The notes under the pieces: generated by a model
What the model was told of the DNA's origin: nothing
Database searches by the model: none
Seen by the model: the letters and a program-made list of their open reading frames with translations, nothing else
Part shown: positions 49,183 to 58,048 of the stretch, in pieces
Layout: every line of letters begins with the position of its first letter
Position numbering within the stretch: position 1 is the first letter of the stretch
Program-made: the position numbers and the translations under genes
Assembly (NCBI RefSeq): GCF_051488665.1
Contig: NZ_JBPSEG010000004.1
Span: 179,738 to 243,737 of the forward strand
Length of the DNA stretch: 64,000 nt
Direction: 5' to 3'
From: Melioribacter sp051488665
GTDB lineage: Bacteria; Bacteroidota; Ignavibacteria; Ignavibacteriales; Melioribacteraceae

Positions 49183-51447
49183 ATGAAAAAGTTGTTATTG
49201 ATCATATTTACGTTAGCGGGCGTTATAACCGCTCAAAACGGAAAAATAACCGGACGAGTAATCGACAAAGACACAAAAGAGCCTCTGCCCGGGGTAAATA
49301 TAATAGTAATCGGCTCAAACAAAGGCGCCGCAAGCGATATCGAAGGCTATTTCGAAATAAACAATCTCGAACCCGGCAGATATCGGATTAAAGCTTCTTC
49401 GATCGGTTACGAGCCGGCGATTAAATCCGAAGTTATCGTTACAAACGTCCGCCCGGCGGATTTGTTGATCGAATTGAATCAAAAAGTAATTGAGATAGAA
49501 AGCGTTACGGTCAGCTCGGGATATTTCGACGCCGATCCGTACGAATTAAACAGCGCAGCGAATTTCAGTTACGAAGAGATACGCCGCGCGCCCGGAGGAT
49601 TCGAAGACGTAATAAGGGCATTGTCCGTTCTGCCGGGAATTGCTCAGGCGAGTCCCGGACGAAATGATCTTGTAGTGCGCGGCGGCGCGCCGTCGGAAAA
49701 TTTATATCTCGTAAACGGATATCCCGTTCAAAACATAAATCATTTCGGAAGCCAGGGCGCCACCGGAGGACCGTTGAGTTATGTCAATCTCGATTTTGTA
49801 AGGGAAACGAATTTTTCCACGGGCGGTTTTTCAGTCGCTAACGGCGACAAGATTTCGTCCGTTTTGAAAATCGATTTGAGAGAAGGACGTTCCGACAGAA
49901 TCGGCGGCAAAGCCACTATTTCAGCCACTCAATTCGGACTCGACATCGAAGGACCAGTATCGGAAAATTCCAGTTTTATAGTTTCAGCCAGAAGAAGTTA
50001 TCTCGACTTCATTTTCGACGCAGCGGGGTTTAATTTCGTACCCGAGTATTACGACGCTCTCGCAAAATACGATCACAAAATCGACGCTCAAAATTCGCTC
50101 AGCTTTTTATTTATCGGAGCTTTCGACAAGGTTAAGTACAATAACAACAACGCAGACGACATATACGAAAACTCTCGTATACTCGGCTCCAATCAAAATC
50201 AGTATTTAACGGGTTTGTCTTACAGACATATTTTCGGCAACGGGTTTTACGATATTTCGTTAAGCAGAAATTTTTTCGACAACAATGCGTCGCAGAGGGA
50301 TACGAGCTTAAATCCCATCTTTTTGAATAATTCCATTGAAGGAGAAAATACTCTCAAGTTCGACGCGGTTTATAAATTGAGCGGCAAATCGGAAATCAAT
50401 TTCGGAGCCGAAGTCAAATCGGTAAAATTCAAAACCGATATCTTTTTCCCGCCGTTTGAAACTACATACGGCGACACATTGAACGTCGGCAGCGTTAACC
50501 TGAACGAACGGTACGGCAAATACGCCGCTTACTTTCAATACTCTGCAACCATGGGAATGTTTTTATTCAGCGGAGGTCTCAGGACGGACTATTACAGTTT
50601 TTTGAACTCCGGTTTTTACGTCTCGCCGCGTTTTTCGGTTTCATACATGCTTGACCCGTCTCAGATAATATCGCTCTCGGCGGGCGTTTACTATCAAAGC
50701 CCTTCTTATATCTGGCTGGCAGGCTCGGAAGATAACAAGAACTTAAAAGCCATTAGAGCAAATCAATTGATAGCCGGATACGAATTGAAACTGAGAGAGG
50801 ACACCCGGTTGAGAGCCGAGGCATATTACAAATTCTATAGCGATTATCCGGTAAGCAAATTGAGACCTTATCTGATACTTACGAACACGGGCGCAGGATT
50901 CAGCGGAAGCGCCGATAACTTTTCTTCATTTGCGCTCGAACCGCTTACAAGCGCCGGCAAAGGTTTTGCAAGAGGCGTCGAAGTTTCAGTACAGAAAAAA
51001 TCTTCGGACATTCCTCATTACGGAATATTGAGCATAACCTGGAACGAATCATATTTCAAGGCGTTGGACGGCGTCGAACGTCCGGGCAAATACGACCAGA
51101 AATGGATTATCAACTTGAGCGGCGGATATATTTTTACTCCTACATTCGAAGGGTCTTTAAAATTCCGGTTTGCCACGGGCAATCCGTATACTCCGTTCGA
51201 GCCCGACGGGAGCCAGCTTGTTGAAAAATACAATTCCGTCCGTTTCAAGCCGTTTCACTCGCTCGATTTGCGTTTCGACAAAAGATGGCATTTCGAAAAT
51301 TTTGCTCTTATAACATATCTGGACATACAAAACATTTACAACAACAAGAGCTCGAACGAAATCCGATGGGACGACAGAAAAAAAGAAGTCGACGCTCAAT
51401 CGTCAATCGGCATTTTGCCTTCTATCGGAATAAGTCTGGAATTTTAA
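49183..51447 (+). CDS. TonB-dependent receptor with carboxypeptidase-regulatory-like head
   Basis: 754 residues. Signal peptide about 1-17; CarboxypepD-regulatory-like domain about 20-100 (GKITGRVIDKDTKEPLPGVNI, SDIEGYFEINNLEPGRYRI); plug about 115-240 (VLPGIAQASPGRNDLVVRGGAPSENLYLVNGYPV in two blocks); 22-strand barrel to the end. Such receptors import glycans or siderophores. No SusD homologue follows; the PL1 lyase starts 62 bases downstream, suggesting uptake of pectin fragments or similar. Confidence 0.9.
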   Translation: MKKLLLIIFTLAGVITAQNGKITGRVIDKDTKEPLPGVNIIVIGSNKGAASDIEGYFEINNLEPGRYRIKASSIGYEPAIKSEVIVTNVRPADLLIELNQKVIEIESVTVSSGYFDADPYELNSAANFSYEEIRRAPGGFEDVIRALSVLPGIAQASPGRNDLVVRGGAPSENLYLVNGYPVQNINHFGSQGATGGPLSYVNLDFVRETNFSTGGFSVANGDKISSVLKIDLREGRSDRIGGKATISATQFGLDIEGPVSENSSFIVSARRSYLDFIFDAAGFNFVPEYYDALAKYDHKIDAQNSLSFLFIGAFDKVKYNNNNADDIYENSRILGSNQNQYLTGLSYRHIFGNGFYDISLSRNFFDNNASQRDTSLNPIFLNNSIEGENTLKFDAVYKLSGKSEINFGAEVKSVKFKTDIFFPPFETTYGDTLNVGSVNLNERYGKYAAYFQYSATMGMFLFSGGLRTDYYSFLNSGFYVSPRFSVSYMLDPSQIISLSAGVYYQSPSYIWLAGSEDNKNLKAIRANQLIAGYELKLREDTRLRAEAYYKFYSDYPVSKLRPYLILTNTGAGFSGSADNFSSFALEPLTSAGKGFARGVEVSVQKKSSDIPHYGILSITWNESYFKALDGVERPGKYDQKWIINLSGGYIFTPTFEGSLKFRFATGNPYTPFEPDGSQLVEKYNSVRFKPFHSLDLRFDKRWHFENFALITYLDIQNIYNNKSSNEIRWDDRKKEVDAQSSIGILPSIGISLEF

Positions 51448-51509
51448 TTGTTTGTTATAGTTCCGCAGTCTGATTAAATTTAACTGTCAGATAATAAATT
51501 AGTACGGCC

Positions 51510-53387
51510 ATGAAAAGATTCATTCCGATACTCTTGTTTATCAGCATACAACTGATTTATGCGCAGGAAATAATTATACAGGAAAACGAAACCGGATTTT
51601 GCTCCGTCGACGGCAAAATCGACAACAGCGTTGCCGGCTATACAGGCGAGGGATTTGCCGACACCGATTTCGGTATCGGCAAAAGCATAAGCTGGCAAAT
51701 ATACGCTCCTGAAAACAAAGAATATTCTTTCGCCTGGCGATATGCCGTAGGCGGCAGCGACGACAGGAATGCGCGGCTCGTAATCGACGGCGCCGTTGTT
51801 CTCGACACCATCTACTTCCCTTCTACCGTCGACTGGAAAAACTGGCGCGAGTCCGACACTCTGAAAGTTTATCTCGAAAGCGGGAGCCATAAAATCAGAA
51901 TCGAGGCGTTATCCGAAAAGGGACTCGGCAACTACGATTACTTCAAAATTGCAGGCGGCGCGGCGCCCGACGAATGCACTCCTTCATATACGGTTAAGGT
52001 CAACGCGAACAATTCCGCATGGGGAACGGTTTCGTACGCTCCGGTTAAAGATTATTACGATTCCGGCACGCGGATAACGCTAACGGCTCATTCAAACCCG
52101 GGATATTTCCTCGACAGCTGGACGGGAAGTCACACTTCCGCGGACTCTGTCTTCACGATTACGATTGACAGAAACGTCGAAGTTACGGCGCGGTTCTTAC
52201 CCGACGGCGTTACTCAGGACACAAATCTTATCGGATATGCCGGAATTCAGGACGACAGAGGGACCAGATTCACTTTAACCGGCGGCTCGCTCGGCGACAC
52301 TGTTAAAGCTTATACTCTCGACGACCTTAAAAAGTACCTGGGGAGCTCCGAACCTTACTATGTCGAGTTCGAAGGCAAGCTCGAAGGCAACGACGCAATT
52401 ACAATTACTTCCGACAAAACATTGGTCGGCGCCGGAAAGGAAAACTATCTGAAAGGAATTGAACTTTCCGTAAACAACGCGCGGAACGTAATTATAAGGA
52501 ATATTACTGTTTCGCACGTCGCGCCTCAGGACGCATTGGAAATTAACGGCAAGTCGCAAAACATCTGGATCGATCATTGCGAATTTTTTTCCGATAAAAA
52601 CCACGGCGTCGATTATTACGACGGGCTGCTCGATATTAAAAACGAGTCGTCGTTCATTACCGTTTCTTGGTCCCATTTTCACGACCACTACAAAACCATA
52701 CTCATCAGTTCGGGCGACCAGCAAATTGCCGACACAGTAATTCGAGTTACGTTTCACCACAATTATTTCAATAATTGCGAATCGAGGCTGCCGAGCATTC
52801 GCTTCGGAAAAGCTCACATTTTCAACAATTATTATAAAGGCTGCAATACGGCGGTCAATACGCGTATGGGCGCGTGCGTTCGGGTTGAGAACAATTACTT
52901 TGAAAACGTGGGGAAAGCGGTAATGTCCGACTACAGCGCAGAACCCGGTTATGCGTTTATCGATAACAACATTACCGTCAACAGCCCGATAATTACTCCG
53001 GATTTATGCGAGTACGAAGTCCCTTACGAATACAAACATAAACTCGATCCTCCCGATATACTGCCAGGATTGATTGCCGACAACGTAGTTACCGAAGTCA
53101 ATGAGAACATTGTAAACAACGAATATTACATTGCGAATTATCCCAACCCGTTCAATCCGTCGACAACTATCGAATACTACCTGCCGGAAAATTCTTTTGT
53201 TGAACTTAAAATTTACGACATACTCGGCAGGGAATTAAAAACGCTGGTTAACGGTTACCAGACTGCGGGACAACACAAATACACTCTTTCTATCGACTAC
53301 TTGAATCGTTCGGCTTCGTCGGTGTATTTCTGCAGACTCAAGGCGCGCAATTATTTCAAAACAATTAAACTGACGCTGCTGAAATGA
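51510..53387 (+). CDS. PL1 pectate lyase with carbohydrate-binding and T9SS domains
   Basis: 625 residues. Signal peptide about 1-19; carbohydrate-binding beta-sandwich about 22-150 (IQENETGFCSVDGKID, GNYDYFKI); InlB/Big-like repeat about 155-232 (NNSAWGTVSYAPVKDYYDSGT, FLDSWTG); PL1 beta-helix about 240-510 (IWIDHCEF, DGLLDIKNESSFITVSW, RVTFHHNYFNNCESRLPSIRFG with the catalytic-region Arg, ARVEN-type repeats); T9SS type A tail about 545-625 (NYPNPFNPSTTIEY). Cleaves polygalacturonate by beta-elimination with Ca2+. Downstream of the TonB receptor. Confidence 0.92.
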   Translation: MKRFIPILLFISIQLIYAQEIIIQENETGFCSVDGKIDNSVAGYTGEGFADTDFGIGKSISWQIYAPENKEYSFAWRYAVGGSDDRNARLVIDGAVVLDTIYFPSTVDWKNWRESDTLKVYLESGSHKIRIEALSEKGLGNYDYFKIAGGAAPDECTPSYTVKVNANNSAWGTVSYAPVKDYYDSGTRITLTAHSNPGYFLDSWTGSHTSADSVFTITIDRNVEVTARFLPDGVTQDTNLIGYAGIQDDRGTRFTLTGGSLGDTVKAYTLDDLKKYLGSSEPYYVEFEGKLEGNDAITITSDKTLVGAGKENYLKGIELSVNNARNVIIRNITVSHVAPQDALEINGKSQNIWIDHCEFFSDKNHGVDYYDGLLDIKNESSFITVSWSHFHDHYKTILISSGDQQIADTVIRVTFHHNYFNNCESRLPSIRFGKAHIFNNYYKGCNTAVNTRMGACVRVENNYFENVGKAVMSDYSAEPGYAFIDNNITVNSPIITPDLCEYEVPYEYKHKLDPPDILPGLIADNVVTEVNENIVNNEYYIANYPNPFNPSTTIEYYLPENSFVELKIYDILGRELKTLVNGYQTAGQHKYTLSIDYLNRSASSVYFCRLKARNYFKTIKLTLLK

Positions 53388-53423
53388 AGTATTAACCGGT
53401 TTCTAAGCCGAATCCGTTTTACT

Positions 53424-54077
53424 CTAATATTCGATAAAATAAGCGAGCAGTCCCACTACAATCAATATAAGTCCGGTGATTAATTTATCGTGATGTTCGA
53501 GGAATTCCCATTTTAGCTTGCTCATTCCCTTTCCGACGAGATAAACGAGCAGCATCATAAAGAAAACCGTAACGAAGAAATAAACTACCGATACAATGGC
53601 AATCCCTGTCCAGCCAAGCCTGCCGGCGGTCAAATAATATACTTCGATTTCGAGACACGGCGAGAAGAACATTGCAATCATCAAAGTAATTACAATCGAC
53701 TTCTTGCTCTTTTTCTTTTCGATTATATTATCGACGTCGATATGGTGATGTTTGTGAGGATGTTTAATGAATTTATGACGATATTCGAGCGCGAGGTAAA
53801 TCAATCCGAGTAAAATTAACACCGCCGGAGCGAAGAGATGCGTTATCACATGATACGATTCCGAGAGTTTATAACCTACAATCCCCACAATAATTCCGAT
53901 AATGACCGTGCTTAACGTGTGAGAGAAGCCTGTAACCGCGGTAATTTTAAGAGTCTCGTTCCGCGACCATTTTTCGGCTTTGCCGATAGTTGCAATCGGC
54001 AGCCAATGGCTCGGAATCAACGCGTGAGCCAGACTCAACAAAAAACTTCCGATTAAAATTTGTATGTACGGATTCAT
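53424..54077 (-). CDS. NicO/HupE-like membrane protein with His-rich loop
   Basis: 217 residues and about six membrane segments. Conserved start GSFLLSLAHALIPSHWLPI, then a cytoplasmic loop HKFIKHPHKHHHIDVD with five clustered His residues, and later FFSPCLEIEVYYL. The LysE-superfamily NicO/RcnA and UreH-like groups handle nickel or cobalt; a His loop fits metal binding. Substrate unproven. Convergent with the pectate lyase gene. Confidence 0.78.
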   Translation of the reverse strand: MNPYIQILIGSFLLSLAHALIPSHWLPIATIGKAEKWSRNETLKITAVTGFSHTLSTVIIGIIVGIVGYKLSESYHVITHLFAPAVLILLGLIYLALEYRHKFIKHPHKHHHIDVDNIIEKKKSKKSIVITLMIAMFFSPCLEIEVYYLTAGRLGWTGIAIVSVVYFFVTVFFMMLLVYLVGKGMSKLKWEFLEHHDKLITGLILIVVGLLAYFIEY

Positions 54078-54151
54078 CAGTCGCTATTTTTTTTGAATGT
54101 AATTATACGCAATTAAATTATAACTTCGACAGGTTAGATGCTCGAGACGGG

Positions 54152-55288
54152 CTAAAAATTCAGAAACAACTCGTTTTTTATCGGGGTGTACTCTCTCGAA
54201 TTGTAAACAATTTCTTTAAGGCGCATTTTTGCATAAACGAATTTCCCGCCGGGTTTATGCCAGACAGCTTCGCCGTACGACGCGAGTTTTACATCTCCGA
54301 AATTACGATAATCTTTAACAGGCGTGCTCCATCTGTAATTCACGTATGTTTTGCCGTCGGCAGATTCGTATCTGTCGTCCGACTCGAAATTGACCAGTTC
54401 GCCTTTTGTATTAAAATAAAGACGGGCTTTGATTCTGTTGCCGGCGTTTTCGAAATAGGCATCGACCGAGAGCGAATCGACGGGTCGCCATTCGATCTTT
54501 TTGTCGATTAAGGCGGCAGGAGCAAAAAGGCAAATGTCGTTGAACATCGTTACCGTTTCGCTTTTATTCATAATTTCGCCCTTTGCTTCGGCTACCGTAA
54601 AAAACGACGCGAGCTTAATTCTCATTACCGCGCCGGAATCGGCGTAGGTATGCAAACCTTCGAACGGAATTCCGTAGAGAGAAGACCGGATATAATAGAA
54701 GCGCGCCGGATTGTTGATAAAATTGTATTGCGTTGAACGGTATTTGAGAAATTTCGAATCCGGCGCCGTTTTAATTTCTCCTTCGGCGACCGCTCTGAAA
54801 TTATAAACCCGCGGTTTTCCCACCGCTCCCGTATAGATCAAATATTTTTGTACCGGAGCGGGTAAATGTTCAATGTCGGCAAAAGAGACAACACCCTGCC
54901 GTCCCTCGCCGGAAATTCTTTTGACAACTTCCGACTTGAATTCTTCTTTATAACCGACAGGAAGAGAATCCGCCGCCGTTATAATAACCGGAAGAATTAA
55001 AATAAGATTGGCGATCGTGCCAATTTTAGCGTCGTTCCAGTATCTGATTATAAGGAACTGAGAAACTGCAATTCCCAATGCGCACACAGCCTGCCAGCAG
55101 ATAAAATCGTTCGAATATAACACGGCGGCTGAAAGCAGCAGAACCGCGGCGAGCAGCCACAATATTCCGTCTCTCTTCGAAATGTAACTCTTGAGTTCTT
55201 CCACTTTCATCAGGTCGAACGCTTTAATAAAGCCGAGAAGATGAATTATACCGTGGACGCTCAAAATAACCAGCGCAAAAGCGCGCAT
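54152..55288 (-). CDS. DUF6544-like membrane-anchored protein
   Basis: 378 residues with four membrane segments in the first 110 (LVILSVHGIIHLLGF, LLAAVLLLSAAVLY, ICWQAVCALGIAVSQF, IANLILILPVII). The soluble half shows LPAPVQKYLIYTGAVGKPRV, FVYAKMRLKEIVYN and DGKTYVNYRWSTPV, as in DUF6544. Function unknown. It follows the GH2 gene by 15 bases, so probably one transcript with the glycosidase. Confidence 0.75.
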   Translation of the reverse strand: MRAFALVILSVHGIIHLLGFIKAFDLMKVEELKSYISKRDGILWLLAAVLLLSAAVLYSNDFICWQAVCALGIAVSQFLIIRYWNDAKIGTIANLILILPVIITAADSLPVGYKEEFKSEVVKRISGEGRQGVVSFADIEHLPAPVQKYLIYTGAVGKPRVYNFRAVAEGEIKTAPDSKFLKYRSTQYNFINNPARFYYIRSSLYGIPFEGLHTYADSGAVMRIKLASFFTVAEAKGEIMNKSETVTMFNDICLFAPAALIDKKIEWRPVDSLSVDAYFENAGNRIKARLYFNTKGELVNFESDDRYESADGKTYVNYRWSTPVKDYRNFGDVKLASYGEAVWHKPGGKFVYAKMRLKEIVYNSREYTPIKNELFLNF

Positions 55289-55303
55289 TATTTATTCCGT
55301 TCC

Positions 55304-57145
55304 TTATTTACTTTTTTCGATTGTATCGTAGAAATTTTTCAATACGAAATAAGCTTTCTTTTTAATGCCCGAACTCGAAACCAATCCTTTTCTGTTCCAG
55401 AAATTTTGATAGACCGGGTGCGGTCTTCTCGGCGACCGGAAGTCGACCAGAATCCACGGCGTCAGACCTTTGATTTGTTTTTGCTTGCCGATCATCTTAA
55501 GCTGTTTGCCGTAGAAATACGCCTGATGTTCTTCCGACCAGACGGTCAAGCTGTCGCCTTTAAATCCCTGCAAAGCGCCGGCTCCGGTTTCGCTTATCAA
55601 AACGGGTTTGTCGTATCCGAATTCCCATTTAATTTTATCGCATTTATCCGGTTTGCCGTCGTACCATCCGATATATTCATTAAACGACAAAACGTCGAGA
55701 TATTTGCCGAGCGGGTCGTCCACCATATAAGTGAACGGCTCGTTTTCTTTGCGATGCACTTCGAGAGCCGCTGAAATCAAACGCGTTCCGTCGAGTTCGC
55801 GCGCTCTTTCGGCAAGTTTGCTCATAAAACGAATACGCGGTTCGATAACGGGCGTTTCGTTGCCCATCGACCAGATTATTACATTTGCCCGGTTCCTGTC
55901 CCTTACTATCATCTCTTCCAGCTGATTCATTGCGTTGCGGAATGTCGATTCGTTTTCCCATTGGATTGTCCAGTAGACCGGAATTTCTTCCCATACCAGA
56001 AGACCCATTTTCTCGGCGGTTCTCACCATATATTCGTTGTGCGGATAGTGAGCCAGTCGCACGTAATTGCAGTTGAGCTCCTTAGCCCAATTTAGAAGCA
56101 TCAAAGCCTCGGCTTCGCCGTAAGCTCGCCCCGTCTTTAACGGATTTTCTTCGTGCAGACAGATTCCCCTCAAAAAAACGGGTTTGCCGTTTAAAAGAAT
56201 ATCCGTTCCTTTAACCGCTATAGTCCTGAATCCGATTTTATCTTTCAGCGTGTCGGTTTCCGTTTCGATTTTTACATTATAGAGAAACGGATTTCCGGGA
56301 CTCCACAAGTTCAACTTACCCGCGCGTATTTTAATTTCGGCATATCCGTTCGAGCCGGTCTTGAAATTATAATTAACATTTGCTTCTTCTATTCTAATCG
56401 TTCCGGTTTGTTCGCCTTTTGAGCCGTCGAGCTGAACGAAACCTTCAATCAATTCGGGATCGTTATTGTTCAATTGCAATTTGAAATCCCGTATAAACGT
56501 ATCGTTGGTTTCAATCAAAAAGACGTCCCGCGTAATTCCTCCGTAATTCCACCAGTCGGTATTTACGGTCGGAACGCCGTCGAGCCTTCTTGTATTATCA
56601 ACCTTAACGACGACGAAATTCGAGCCGTCGTTCAATAGTCCGGTAACTTCGAAATTGAAAGGCGTGAAACCGCCGATATGAACGCCGAGTTTTTTACCGT
56701 TGAGATAGACGTGCGCTTCGTAATTGACCGCTCCGAAATACAGGAAATATCTTTTGCCCGGTTTTTTCTTAACTTCGAAATCCCTTTTGAACCAGACCGA
56801 GCCCTCGTAAAGTTTAAGTTCGTTTACCTGCGAATTCCAGTCGCCGGGAATTGTCATAGCAGGAGAAAGGTCGAAATCGTATTCGACGCGGTCGGTTTTA
56901 TCTGCGGGTTTTCTGTCGGAATAAAATCCGCCCGTGCGGTCGCCAATCTCGTCGTACGGACGACGTCTGTAATCGTAAAATCCGTTTTCATACGGGTCGA
57001 CTATATAATTCCATCTGCCGTCGAGCGATATCAAATTCCTGTTGATTACGTTGGTAATAAGGTTGATTTTCGTCGGATTTCCTTTTTGAGAATGGACTGC
57101 GGAAGTCAACATTAAAATAAGCAGAAGGGTTGCCAGGCGCCTCAT
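55304..57145 (-). CDS. Secreted GH2 beta-glucuronidase/galactosidase-like enzyme
   Basis: 613 residues. Signal peptide about 1-19; sugar-binding domain about 35-205 (SLDGRWNYIVDPYENG, WFKRDFEV, VYLNGKKLGVHIGG, WWNYGGITRDVFL); Ig-like immunoglobulin domain about 210-310; TIM barrel about 315-600 with the acid/base Glu in WSMGNETP and the nucleophile Glu in LISETGAGA. The layout resembles beta-glucuronidases. Probably periplasmic. Fits depolymerisation of pectic side chains with the PL1 lyase and second GH2 nearby, though the exact sugar is not readable. Confidence 0.9.
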   Translation of the reverse strand: MRRLATLLLILMLTSAVHSQKGNPTKINLITNVINRNLISLDGRWNYIVDPYENGFYDYRRRPYDEIGDRTGGFYSDRKPADKTDRVEYDFDLSPAMTIPGDWNSQVNELKLYEGSVWFKRDFEVKKKPGKRYFLYFGAVNYEAHVYLNGKKLGVHIGGFTPFNFEVTGLLNDGSNFVVVKVDNTRRLDGVPTVNTDWWNYGGITRDVFLIETNDTFIRDFKLQLNNNDPELIEGFVQLDGSKGEQTGTIRIEEANVNYNFKTGSNGYAEIKIRAGKLNLWSPGNPFLYNVKIETETDTLKDKIGFRTIAVKGTDILLNGKPVFLRGICLHEENPLKTGRAYGEAEALMLLNWAKELNCNYVRLAHYPHNEYMVRTAEKMGLLVWEEIPVYWTIQWENESTFRNAMNQLEEMIVRDRNRANVIIWSMGNETPVIEPRIRFMSKLAERARELDGTRLISAALEVHRKENEPFTYMVDDPLGKYLDVLSFNEYIGWYDGKPDKCDKIKWEFGYDKPVLISETGAGALQGFKGDSLTVWSEEHQAYFYGKQLKMIGKQKQIKGLTPWILVDFRSPRRPHPVYQNFWNRKGLVSSSGIKKKAYFVLKNFYDTIEKSK

Positions 57146-57271
57146 TTTTTCCCCTTTTGTTTTTTAGTGGAATAATATCAATCGTTAATATAACCAATTT
57201 CTCCCTCTTTTAAAGGAGGGTTATATCGATTTTGATTTCCTACTTAAAGATTTTGAAATAAGATCAATAAA

Positions 57272-57637
57272 ATGTTGACCGGCATTAACATATTTGTTAC
57301 TTTTGATGAAGTGAAATGGAGCATTCAATATTATAGCAAGGATGTAGAAAAAAACATACTTTCATTACCAGATGGCTTACTTGCAAGATACTTAAGATTA
57401 ACCGATTTGATGATAGAATTCGGTTATAACTTAGGTATGCCCCATACGCGATTCATTGAAGGAGGCTTAATCGGATTGAGAATTAAAAGCAAGGAAGGAA
57501 TTGCAAGAGTTTATTATTGCACAAAACCTGGAAATAAAATCATTATGCTCCACACTTTTATAAAAAAATCGAATAGAGTACCCAAAAGAGAAATAAAAAC
57601 AGCATTAAAAAGAATGAAGGAGACGCTCAAAAAATGA
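57272..57637 (+). CDS. RelE/HigB-type toxin (Gp49-like/DUF891)
   Basis: 121 residues. YSKDVEKNILSLPDGLLARYLRLTDLM in two blocks, GLIGLRIKSKEGIARVYY, IIMLHTFIKKSNRVPKREIKTALKRM: the Gp49 family layout with the conserved Arg, Lys and Phe-Lys-Lys residues of HigB. These toxins cut mRNA on the ribosome. Family members usually begin at the VKWSIQYY segment, so a GTG at 57311 could be the start. Its stop overlaps the antitoxin ATG by four bases. AT-rich relative to neighbours. Confidence 0.85.
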   Translation: MLTGINIFVTFDEVKWSIQYYSKDVEKNILSLPDGLLARYLRLTDLMIEFGYNLGMPHTRFIEGGLIGLRIKSKEGIARVYYCTKPGNKIIMLHTFIKKSNRVPKREIKTALKRMKETLKK

Positions 57638-57924
57638 CTCATGAAGAATTAAAAGAAAAAGCTCTTAATAAAACGTCCGTAAGAAATGAATATGACAAAC
57701 TCGAACCTGAATTTACTTTGTTAAAAGAGATGTTGAAAGCGCGGAAAAAAGCCGGTCTTTCGCAATCGCAAATCGCAAAAAAAATGGGAACAAAACCGCC
57801 TGCTATTGCCAGATTGGAATCGTCGCTCAGCAGCGGCAAACATTCGCCTTCGCTTTCCACAATTAAAAAATACTTAGAAGCTTTGAATTGCCGTTTGGAA
57901 ATAAAAGTCATTCATAATGATTAA
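57634..57924 (+). CDS. HigA-type XRE antitoxin
   Basis: 96 residues. Helix-turn-helix about 35-85: LKARKKAGLSQSQIAKKMG, then KPPAIARLESSLSSGKHSPSLSTIKKY (two blocks). Toxin-first gene order and ATGA overlap match HigBA. Binds and neutralises the toxin and represses the operon. Lies between the two GH2 genes. Confidence 0.88.
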   Translation: MTHEELKEKALNKTSVRNEYDKLEPEFTLLKEMLKARKKAGLSQSQIAKKMGTKPPAIARLESSLSSGKHSPSLSTIKKYLEALNCRLEIKVIHND

Positions 57925-58048
57925 AAGACGCATAACGTCCCGCCGAATTTTTTATGGAAGTTGATTTTTTGCTTATCAGTTCGAAATCGTTTCCAAGAAA
58001 CAAAAGTTTCGGAAAACCTGAAATTAAAGCTCATCAATCCGCGCAGAT

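Noticed and set aside
57200..57225. CCCTCTTTTAAAGGAGGG as a terminator between the GH2 gene and the toxin gene
   Set aside because: The stem is short and has a bulge, no T run follows on either strand; too weak to list.
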